A DNA stretch of 21,640 nucleotides from Myxococcales bacterium (GTDB lineage: Bacteria; Myxococcota_C; UBA6777): the NCBI GenBank assembly GCA_027005175.1, contig JALTMC010000234.1, positions 1 to 21,640 on the forward strand, given 5' to 3'. The notes below the pieces were generated by a model. The model was not told the origin of the DNA. It was given only the letters and a program-made list of their open reading frames with translations, and did not search any database. A program made the position numbers and the translations under genes. This document shows, one piece after another, positions 7,706 to 14,298 of the stretch (positions are counted from its first letter, which is position 1; every line of letters starts with the position of its first letter).

Positions 7706-9406
7706 TTAAACGGTCTTCGCAATATCGTCATAATGGGTAACCCGGTTTCTGCCGTGATTTTTGCTGTAATACATGGCTGTATCGGCATCTTTGTATAATT
7801 GATCCTGCGAGTAACTTTCTTCGGAACTCCCCCTGAAGATAGAAACACCAATACTGGCCGTCACTGCAAGCTTTTTGCCCTGGAACATAATTTCAGTTTG
7901 TTCTATTTTGCTTCTCAATGACTCCGCAACAATTCGCATTTCGTTGTCAGTCACATTTAAAAAGATGACAGCAAACTCCTCACCACCAACACGACAAACG
8001 ATGTCAGATTGACGCACACTTTTAACAATAACCGTTGCTACTTGCTGCAGAACCTTGTCTCCGGCAGAATGCCCGTAAGTGTCGTTTATATCTTTAAAAT
8101 AGTCGAGATCAATCATCAGAAGACCAAACGCTTCACGGTGGCGTAGGGCATAAGAAATTTCCGTGCCAAGGGCATTATCAAAATGACGTCGATTGAAAAG
8201 TTCAGTCAATGGGTCAGTACAGGTTAATCGTTCAAGTATTTTATTGTTTTCCATCAATATTTTTGATTGATGCTCTAACAAAATATTCTGGTCTTTTACA
8301 GCTGCATTCGCAAGATCTATTTTTGAGTGTAGCTTCGCTGTTAATGCGTTTAAATTGGTTCTCATATGATTAAATGATTCCAACAACACGCGGAGTTCAT
8401 ACGGAATAAAACGTTGGGTTGTCATGACACTCGATATCGGATGAGAATCATCTTCATCAGTTCCAAGTTCTGTTGCATCAACGACAGATTGTATGGGGTT
8501 ACACAACAAATTTGCGATATACCAGCTAATAAGAGCTGAAATAGCAACACCGATTAGCGCAATGGTTAAGGCGATCTCACGGACATCGTTGGCACGCTCC
8601 TGCAATTCCTCGAAAGGCTGAGGTATCATGACTCCCCATCCTGTCCGTGAGACAACCGTAAATCCTGCCACCATGTCCGCTTTCATTGCTGGGGTATAAA
8701 ACTTGGAAACACCGGTTTTACCCTGCATCATCTGCTTAACCGGCGGTAGGAAACTCATATCTTTCATCGTTTTTACCCACGATGGAATGGGGTGAGCAAT
8801 GGCACGTCCTGTGCGGTCAACGATCGCAACATGCCCGCGTCGACCAAAAGAGATTTTCTTTTGCACCTTAAGAATGTAGCTTGTTGATAATGCGCCTACT
8901 ATGTAGTGCCCATCCGTCAATGCTTTGACCAGATAAAAAGTGGTTTTATCTTTGCCAGTACGCACCAAATCGCTAAACATCACGTTACCTATGTTTGCAC
9001 GTGCTTTTTTCATTATCGGTGATAACGTTTTCAGCGTTTGTGAGTTGACCTGATTCACTTTTCTCGTCTTTGTTGCAACGACCTGCTTAATGATTACACC
9101 ATCGGGATTAATGATGCGGATATATCGAAGGAAAAGGGAATCCAGGTATGCAGAAATACCACCAATTTTTATTCCCATGACCATATTCTTTGAGACAAGA
9201 TTGAAGCTGCTTTCCACATCACCAACATAACGTTCAAGACCGCGAGTGAGATTGCGTGCAACTAAAAGGTGTTTTTCCTTAACCGAAGAAATTTCCTTGT
9301 TGAGTGCAGACTCTTCCACCCAGCCCGCCAGAATTAATACAGGCAAGCTGGCAATCAGGGTGAATGTTATAAACAGTATATATTTGAGTCGAATACGCGG
9401 TAGCAT
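7706..9406 (-). CDS. Membrane-bound diguanylate cyclase with dCache sensor and GGDEF domain
   Basis: This enzyme makes cyclic di-GMP from two GTP in response to a periplasmic signal. The 566-residue protein has a transmembrane helix at about 9-27, a periplasmic dCache-like region to about 275 that includes GHVAIVDRTGRAIAHP, and a second transmembrane helix at about 278-300. A helical linker leads to the GGDEF domain. The domain starts with TDPLTELFNRRHFD, contains DLDYFKDINDTYGHSAGD, and has GGEEF at 474-478, an active-site form. An RxxD inhibitory site (RQSD, 465-468) precedes it at the correct spacing, so product inhibition is expected. GGAAG lies about 10 bp before the ATG, an acceptable ribosome-binding site. 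The ligand is unknown. It stands alone and is flanked by dispersed repeats, which suggests it may have been acquired. Confidence 0.92.
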   Translation of the reverse strand: MLPRIRLKYILFITFTLIASLPVLILAGWVEESALNKEISSVKEKHLLVARNLTRGLERYVGDVESSFNLVSKNMVMGIKIGGISAYLDSLFLRYIRIINPDGVIIKQVVATKTRKVNQVNSQTLKTLSPIMKKARANIGNVMFSDLVRTGKDKTTFYLVKALTDGHYIVGALSTSYILKVQKKISFGRRGHVAIVDRTGRAIAHPIPSWVKTMKDMSFLPPVKQMMQGKTGVSKFYTPAMKADMVAGFTVVSRTGWGVMIPQPFEELQERANDVREIALTIALIGVAISALISWYIANLLCNPIQSVVDATELGTDEDDSHPISSVMTTQRFIPYELRVLLESFNHMRTNLNALTAKLHSKIDLANAAVKDQNILLEHQSKILMENNKILERLTCTDPLTELFNRRHFDNALGTEISYALRHREAFGLLMIDLDYFKDINDTYGHSAGDKVLQQVATVIVKSVRQSDIVCRVGGEEFAVIFLNVTDNEMRIVAESLRSKIEQTEIMFQGKKLAVTASIGVSIFRGSSEESYSQDQLYKDADTAMYYSKNHGRNRVTHYDDIAKTV

Positions 9407-9904
9407 ATGTTTCTTACTTCCGAGGAGGGATATTTTTTTAAGTCCTTTTCTACTTCAGTACGATAGCAGGGGCATGGTAGGCTGTCAAGATTGATGAGAA
9501 GGTGATGGAAGTGGCGGGAACTGGGTTGTGGGAGCAAAGAGGGAACATCTCTAACATGCAGATGGATGGTGCTGTGTCTCAAAAGGGATGCCCTGTCTGC
9601 TAGAATATGCACAAAACAGGTTGATAAAGGGGTTGGAGGAAGGCAAGGGGCTGTGCCGAGTTAAGGATATCCTGGTGTTGGACATGGGAGTGTCTTGCTT
9701 CCGAACAGCGTCTGTTGTAACATGGGCTCCGATGCTGCTTTTGGCATGGCTGAACGTCAAAGTGTTGCGCTTTTTCTCTCCTCTCCTCGAAATCCATAAC
9801 TTTGAACGAACCCAGACAGAGTGTTTCTTTCTAACACTGCGGATATGTTCCGCATGATAATATGCGTGATGACATATTTGGTGCTCAACGAAACTCGGTG
9901 CTCA
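9407..9904. other. Intergenic region between the divergent GGDEF and C2 genes
   Basis: About 500 bp separate these divergent genes. I find dispersed repeat copy C (9427-9459) and a 17-bp tandem duplication at the C2 start. The short open frames here have no recognisable family features or ribosome-binding sites. Confidence 0.5.
9427..9459 (+). repeat. Dispersed repeat copy C, diverged
   Basis: GGGATATT at the left end and AGTCCTTTT-CTACTTCAGT at the right match copies A and B, with one base missing and several changes. It begins 20 bp upstream of the GGDEF start codon, so copies B and C enclose that gene. Confidence 0.5.
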
Positions 9905-9913
9905 ATGAAACTT
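9880..9913 (+). repeat. 17-bp tandem duplication covering the C2 gene start codon
   Basis: The 17-bp units GGTGCTCAACGAAACTC (9880-9896) and GGTGCTCAATGAAACTT (9897-9913) differ at two positions. The second holds the ATG start at 9905; the first has ACG in the matching place. Confidence 0.8.
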
Positions 9914-10858
9914 AAAATCCTTGGTTTGTTTTTTTTCTTTTTCTCTTCGCCAATGGCGTTGGCTGAGGCCAGGCGGTTTCGTGTGGTTGTGGTTAATGCT
10001 CGGTTGATTCCCGTCAAAACCAGCGGAAATTGCTGGGATTTGTGCAGTCGTCGTACCGCACGTAAGCTGAAAAGCATGGCGAAGCAGCTTGAGAGTGTGG
10101 GTTCGTTTGAGGCTCATGCTGTGTCAGCGGCCTTTGCCGCCGCGACTCGTGGACAGAGCACGTACACGAAGGGGACGAGAATGCCTGATCCCTTTGTTAA
10201 GGTACTTTTTAGCAATGGGCAGAAGATCCTCACTCATGCCGTGAAGAATACAATGACCCCGGAGTGGGGAACCTCTGAGGAGATCTCGTTGCAACCCAAA
10301 GACACGATCTCAATACAGGTCTGGGACAAAGATCTTCGCATGCACGACAAGATAGGTGAACTCCGTACTCGTCAAATCCCTCTCAAGTATCTGACCAAGG
10401 GTGGGACATGGCGTATACGCTTTCAACAAGTCTATGAGTTGACGCTGATGTTTGTGTCCTTGAAGCCACGAGCGATTCGTAAGTTTCAGCCCGGACACTA
10501 TCGGGTCATTGTCCATGGGGCAGATATTGCACCAAAGAACTCGGGCAATCGGTATTGGGATGCTTTTCGAGGATACCCAGATCCCTATGTTGTGCTTTGG
10601 ATCGGTAAGCGCAAAATCACAACCCCTGTGGTTCGGAACTCTCTCAGACCACGCTGGAACTATGCCTTTAAGATCTTTCTCAGTGGCACAGAGCGGTTCT
10701 TGTACCATGTCTATGACCAAGACTTCCGCAGAGATGATCGTATCGGCTCTTGCACCTACCAGCAGGTGTCTCATCTTGTTCTTCGTTATAGCAAACATTA
10801 CCGACGTCGGTGTCAGCGTATCAGGGAGATTCGAATTTCTTTTGAACGAATACGGTAG
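9905..10858 (+). CDS. Secreted protein with two C2 domains
   Basis: The protein is 317 residues from ATG 9905, chosen because it begins with a signal peptide (KLK, a Phe-rich hydrophobic core and probable cleavage after ALA at 18-20). Two C2 calcium/lipid-binding units follow. Unit 1 has PDPFVKV (Asp95) and WDKDLRMHDKIG (Asp141, Asp143, Asp148). Unit 2 has PDPYVVLW (Asp226) and YDQDFRRDDRIG (Asp271, Asp273, Asp277/278), so the calcium-loop aspartates are present. Each unit starts with a P-K-SGN-WD motif; unit 1 carries about 45 extra residues between that motif and PDP. Export of C2 domains suggests a surface or periplasmic role with membranes, perhaps calcium dependent, but the function is unknown. 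No strong ribosome-binding site is visible. The KptA gene follows after 109 bp. Confidence 0.8.
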   Translation: MKLKILGLFFFFFSSPMALAEARRFRVVVVNARLIPVKTSGNCWDLCSRRTARKLKSMAKQLESVGSFEAHAVSAAFAAATRGQSTYTKGTRMPDPFVKVLFSNGQKILTHAVKNTMTPEWGTSEEISLQPKDTISIQVWDKDLRMHDKIGELRTRQIPLKYLTKGGTWRIRFQQVYELTLMFVSLKPRAIRKFQPGHYRVIVHGADIAPKNSGNRYWDAFRGYPDPYVVLWIGKRKITTPVVRNSLRPRWNYAFKIFLSGTERFLYHVYDQDFRRDDRIGSCTYQQVSHLVLRYSKHYRRRCQRIREIRISFERIR

Positions 10859-10967
10859 ATATGGAAACGCTCTGCTAGGGTCAACTACCCCCACCCCATC
10901 CGGATTTCGTCCTGTCGATTCTGGAGGGGGTTTTCACGCCCACAACATAAGAGGTTTTTTTCTGAAA

Positions 10968-11525
10968 ATGATGGCTCGAAAAGATCTTAAGCGACTTTCC
11001 AAATTCTTATCTTTCTTGTTGCGTCATGGGGCGGCCGAGTTTGGGCTTGAGCTTGATGAACAAGGCTTTGCCTCCTTTGATAAAGTCTGGGCCTTGGTGG
11101 AAGAGCGGTACAACGGTCGCTATGTTCTCGACGATCTGAAGCCTGTGCTGGAAGGCAAGCTTGATGGGAAAAAACGCCTCGTTCTCGAAGGAGACCGTAT
11201 CCGTGCAGTGTACGGTCACAATCGAAAGACCACACAGATCCAGTATGAGCCTGCAGAGCCACCTGTCATCTTGTACCATGGCACCAACCGTCGTGTTTTA
11301 GACAATATTCGGGAGTCTGGCTTATTGCCCATGGAACGTCAGTATGTACATCTTTCTGTCCATCTTGAGCGAGCACTCTCTGTTGCCAGCCGACAAACCA
11401 ACAAGCCTGTGATGCTAAAAATTCGCGCACAAGACGCCAAAAACGCCGGAGTTCTTTTTTTTCAACCCGATGAAAATCACTTTCTCTGTGAATCTATCCC
11501 GCCTGAATTTATCGATTTTCCTTAA
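10968..11525 (+). CDS. kptA: RNA 2'-phosphotransferase, Tpt1/KptA family
   Basis: The family removes the 2'-phosphate left at RNA splice or ligation junctions, transferring it to NAD+. In bacteria the physiological substrate is unclear. The 185 residues match the usual length (about 180). LSKFLSFLLRHG carries the conserved Arg19-His20 pair. GDRIRAVYGHN, LYHGT (His104), YVHLS (126-130), an SRQTNKPVMLKI segment with Arg142, and the ending SIPPEFIDF match the family from end to end. The frame is open far upstream, but I start at ATG 10968 (next to a second ATG at 10971) because homology begins there and the upstream part overlaps the C2 gene. AAGAGG is about 13 bp before, rather far. No RNA ligase gene is nearby. 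Confidence 0.9.
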   Translation: MMARKDLKRLSKFLSFLLRHGAAEFGLELDEQGFASFDKVWALVEERYNGRYVLDDLKPVLEGKLDGKKRLVLEGDRIRAVYGHNRKTTQIQYEPAEPPVILYHGTNRRVLDNIRESGLLPMERQYVHLSVHLERALSVASRQTNKPVMLKIRAQDAKNAGVLFFQPDENHFLCESIPPEFIDFP

Positions 11526-11536
11526 CCCAGAACATC

Positions 11537-11596
11537 CATGACTGAAGCGTTCATGACTGAAGCGTTCATGACTGAAGCGTTCATGACTGAAGCGTT
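11537..11596 (+). repeat. Four perfect copies of a 15-bp tandem repeat after kptA
   Basis: The unit CATGACTGAAGCGTT occurs four times without change, starting 11 bp after the kptA stop codon. There are no spacers. Confidence 0.95.
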
Positions 11597-11997
11597 CACT
11601 CGGTTCATCGACGGTAGGAGCGTCCACTCAGAGTGTTCGTGAATCATCTGGGGTTGTCCACAAGTGTGTGAATTTCACAACGTCTGTTCTTTTAAAACAC
11701 ACTTTGGTTCTTCCCTCTATTCGATCTCAACCCTTGGTATCCTTTGTTTTTTTGGGTTCTAACGATGGAGCCTTGTCCATCTTTGGGAGGGGCGATCCTG
11801 AGATCTTGTAGTTTTGACAGGGTGTTGTTGGGAGGAGTTGCTGTATTTGAAGCTCTTACTTGTTGGAAAAAAATGGGTGGAGCTTCCCTGTCGAATATCG
11901 TTCGCAAAGATCTGGCCTTATTTGTGCAGTACTCTCACCGAACTTTTGCGTTCGGTCTTCTTTTACTTGGAATCATTGGTACTTGGAACTCAGGGTT
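11597..11997. other. Intergenic region upstream of the TPR/barrel gene
   Basis: These 401 bp hold no gene I can support. Short open frames overlap it in two phases but have no family features. The 3' end probably carries the promoter and leader of the gene at 11998. Confidence 0.45.
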
Positions 11998-12810
11998 ATG
12001 ACATCAAGTCGGTATTACATCTGTGGGATATGGGTCGTGTTGGGGTGGCTCTGCTTGGGCTCACAGGGTTGGGCGAAGCAGCCCGAACCCAAGGAGAGAT
12101 ATTCCTTTGCGAAAGGAATATCTCTTTATCAGATGGGAGCCTTCCTGCGTGCCGAGGAGCATTTTACAGCCGTGTATCGCAGCTTTCCAGAACATGAGGG
12201 GGTTCGCTATTATCTGGCACGTACCTATCTCAAGTTGGGGGAGCGCAGTCTGCAAGGAGGCTTCAACAAACGACGAGACTACTACAGGCGTGCTCTCGAA
12301 GTAGACCCTCGCTTATTGGAAGACAGCAGCTTTGTAAAGCGTTATCGCGAGATACAACTCAACCAAATTTCCGCTGCAAGCAGGCGGCGAAAACATGTAT
12401 CCCATGTTTCGCCAAAGGAGCGTTTCTTTAGTTTTGGTGTGGGACTTACGTGGGGCGTGGAGGGCTTGCTGGGGGTTGAAGCGGGTGTATTGATCGCTGG
12501 TATTGTCAACCCATTGTTTACCTTTTCGCCTGTGCAACAATCGTTTGACTTCTTTCTCAAGGTGATCCCTTTGCGTCGCTTTCGCTGGTCTCCCTTTCTC
12601 GGTGGAGGAGTGACCGTTCCTTTGGCCCGCAGTGCGATTCACCCTCTGCCTGAATTCCGTGAGCCCTTTCTTCACATCGCCATAGGCATCCAATATATCG
12701 CACCTATCGGCTTTACCTTCTCTTCCGGTATCTCTCTCTCCTATCACTTTAAACGCGCAAAGTTCTCGTTCATTCCTGTTCCTTCGCTCGATCTCTCATG
12801 GTATTTCTAA
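11998..12810 (+). CDS. Secreted TPR-containing protein with C-terminal outer-membrane-barrel-like domain
   Basis: I start this 270-residue protein at ATG 11998, although the frame is open further upstream. This start gives a clean signal peptide, with a hydrophobic core IWVVLGWLCLG and a likely cut after GWA at about 24-26. Residues about 33-105 look like two TPR-type helical hairpins (SFAKGISLYQMGAFLRAEEH, then RYYLARTYLKLGE and YYRRALEVDP). After a basic linker (RRRK), residues about 133-270 alternate aromatic, glycine and basic residues in short beta-like stretches and end in SLDLSWYF. A terminal Phe like this is typical of outer-membrane beta-barrels. The family is not recognised. A periplasmic or outer-membrane location is likely; function is unknown. 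A 14-bp hairpin lies in its early coding region. Confidence 0.65.
   Translation: MTSSRYYICGIWVVLGWLCLGSQGWAKQPEPKERYSFAKGISLYQMGAFLRAEEHFTAVYRSFPEHEGVRYYLARTYLKLGERSLQGGFNKRRDYYRRALEVDPRLLEDSSFVKRYREIQLNQISAASRRRKHVSHVSPKERFFSFGVGLTWGVEGLLGVEAGVLIAGIVNPLFTFSPVQQSFDFFLKVIPLRRFRWSPFLGGGVTVPLARSAIHPLPEFREPFLHIAIGIQYIAPIGFTFSSGISLSYHFKRAKFSFIPVPSLDLSWYF
12095..12125 (+). repeat. Perfect 14-bp inverted repeat inside the TPR/barrel coding sequence
   Basis: AGAGATATTCCTTT (12095-12108) and its exact reverse complement (12112-12125) are separated by GCG. It falls about 100 bp after the start codon, just past the signal-peptide codons. Confidence 0.85.
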
Positions 12811-12926
12811 ACGTTGTAAAATCTACAAAACGTTATCCCAGATTGACTCCATGGACATTGCCACGACGAAAAGACAGTAAGGACCGACAACAAGAGAGGT
12901 ACTGATGACAACAGCTAACCGGTCGA

Positions 12927-13003
12927 GGAACTGCGTGATGTGAAAGTATCATGCGTAGTTCTGAGGGAGAGTTGGGGGGCGCGATCCTCCTTTCGATTCT
13001 AAC
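12927..13003 (+). mobile_element. Relic of a group II intron 3' end (domain V/VI-like)
   Basis: Bases 12927-12962 fold as a 9-bp lower stem, a 2-nt bulge on the 3' side, a 6-bp upper stem with wobble pairs, and a GAAA loop, the layout of domain V. The exit TAGTTCTGAGGG is also typical. The following 40 bases can form a domain VI-like stem ending CTAAC near 13003. The catalytic AGC triad is not clear at the stem base, and I see no 5' GUGYG end or reverse transcriptase. It is therefore a fragment, if correctly identified. Confidence 0.5.
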
Positions 13004-13103
13004 GAAGATTAGTAATGGTCTTCTGCCACCCGACCTGCAAGCCGACCTGCAAGGCAATAACCACCTGTTTGTTATAAGTATGTACGAGCCCACCCAACAA
13101 ATA

Positions 13104-13133
13104 TTTACAGTTTGCTATTGCAAACGCTATCAT
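13104..13133 (+). promoter_or_regulatory. Candidate promoter of the methyltransferase operon with an operator palindrome in its spacer
   Basis: TTTACA (13104-13109) and TATCAT (13128-13133) are 18 bp apart. The spacer contains GTTTGC-TATT-GCAAAC (13110-13125), a perfect palindrome starting right after the -35 box. A repressor bound there would block polymerase. Confidence 0.5.
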
Positions 13134-13189
13134 GATGGTATAAGCAAATTACGCACAACACTCGTGTTGAACTCCAGTGGAGAATAAAA

Positions 13190-14296
13190 ATGGCTGTGAG
13201 CAAGAATCTAGCATTCGCACATCTTGATGATCTCTATTTAGATCCACTCAATCCTAGACTGGGTCGAAATAATATGTACACCGAAAAATCTCAGGATGAA
13301 ATTCTGAACTTGATGGGTGGATGGACACTAGAAGAACTAGCACATTCATACCTTGAGAGTGGAGGCTTCTGGACACATGAGGCTTTACTGGTAGTCGATG
13401 AAGGTGAAGAGGATGAAAAAAAATTGGTTGTGGTTGAAGGCAATCGGCGCCTTGCAACTCTTAAATTTCTATATAAAGCAATTCGTGGAGAGAACGTTTT
13501 AAGGAAATGGAGAAACTTTGCATCAGGCCTAACAGAAGACGATGAGTTATTTGTAAATATACCATATTTACTTGTAGATTCAAGAAAAGACATTGCAGAG
13601 TTTCTTGGTTTTAGGCATGTTACCGGAATCAAAGAATGGAAACCTGCTGAGAAAGCACAGTATATATCATCTCTTGTAGATGACTATGGACTGACTTATG
13701 AAGAAGTGATGAGGAAAATTGGAAGTAAGACAACCACGGTACGCCGTCACTATATTTCATATAGGCTTCTTCTACAACTGGAAGAGATCGAAGAACTATC
13801 TGTAGACAAAATAGAGGAGAGATTCAGTGTTATGTATCTTTCCTTAAGGACTAGGGGTGTCCAAAATTACCTACAAATTAATATTCATGCAAATCCTGAA
13901 GAGGCAGTTAGACCAGTTCCTACAACTCATCTTGAAAACCTAAAGAATTTTGCTTTATGGCTCTTCGGCACAGACGAGCAAAAGCCTCTAGTAAAAGATT
14001 CTCGTAGGGTCGAAGACTTTGGGCTATTATTGGAAAACGAAGAATCACTTGAATATCTCGAAAGTCGAAGGCGACCAAATTTTGATATGGCCTTTCAATT
14101 GGCAGGTGGAGATGAATTGCAAATAGTTCAAGACTTAAATCAAGCATCCGACTACATTCAACTCTCCCTAGCACGAGTACATCACTTTAGAGACTCAGAG
14201 AAAATAAGAAAAGCTGTTGCGACTCTCAGTTCTGACGCCTGGGAATTACTCAAGAAGTTTCCGAAAATTATGAAAGAAATAACTCAGGAAGATTAA
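13190..14296 (+). CDS. ParB/Srx-like nuclease-domain protein, first gene of the island operon
   Basis: The protein has 368 residues with a TGGAG ribosome-binding site about 8 bp before the ATG. Residues about 10-130 form a ParB N-terminal-like domain: the phosphate-loop motif LDPLNPRLG (Asn21-Pro22-Arg23), then VVVEGNRRLATLKFL (80-94), the counterpart of the GxxR(R) motif of ParB. Residues about 150-195 (KPAEKAQYISSLVDDYGL, then EEVMRKIGSKTTTVRRHYIS) resemble the helix-turn-helix that follows in ParB/KorB proteins. The remainder is unfamiliar. ParB-fold proteins bind DNA and NTP, and some nick DNA. Next to a DNA methyltransferase, a targeting, nicking or regulatory role fits better than chromosome partition, since no ParA is present. 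The next gene begins 2 bp after its stop. Sequence is clearly AT-richer than outside. Confidence 0.75.
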   Translation: MAVSKNLAFAHLDDLYLDPLNPRLGRNNMYTEKSQDEILNLMGGWTLEELAHSYLESGGFWTHEALLVVDEGEEDEKKLVVVEGNRRLATLKFLYKAIRGENVLRKWRNFASGLTEDDELFVNIPYLLVDSRKDIAEFLGFRHVTGIKEWKPAEKAQYISSLVDDYGLTYEEVMRKIGSKTTTVRRHYISYRLLLQLEEIEELSVDKIEERFSVMYLSLRTRGVQNYLQINIHANPEEAVRPVPTTHLENLKNFALWLFGTDEQKPLVKDSRRVEDFGLLLENEESLEYLESRRRPNFDMAFQLAGGDELQIVQDLNQASDYIQLSLARVHHFRDSEKIRKAVATLSSDAWELLKKFPKIMKEITQED

Positions 14297-14298
14297 TA

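Larger units (their letters stand above)
12811..13189. other. Left flank of the AT-rich island
   Basis: No gene is supported here. At 12810-12834 an imperfect inverted repeat (AACGTTGTA against TAC-AA-AACGTT) overlaps the upstream stop codon and may be a weak terminator. Then come a group II intron-like relic (12927-13003), a 12-bp unit repeated twice (13030-13053), a candidate promoter (13104-13133), and a palindrome CAACAC-TC-GTGTTG at 13156-13169. Confidence 0.5.

Noticed and set aside
9588-9857. 89-residue plus-strand open frame upstream of the C2 gene
   Set aside because: It has no ribosome-binding site or recognisable motif, and competing frames on the other strand look equally random.
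10509-10967. Long open frame upstream of kptA
   Set aside because: It overlaps the C2 gene in another phase and has no KptA-like residues; the family match begins at 10968.
11537-11596. CRISPR array
   Set aside because: Units of 15 bp follow one another directly without spacers. The same holds for 21526-21640.
12833-13093. Minus-strand 86-residue open frame
   Set aside because: It runs antisense through the intron-like fold and has no family features.
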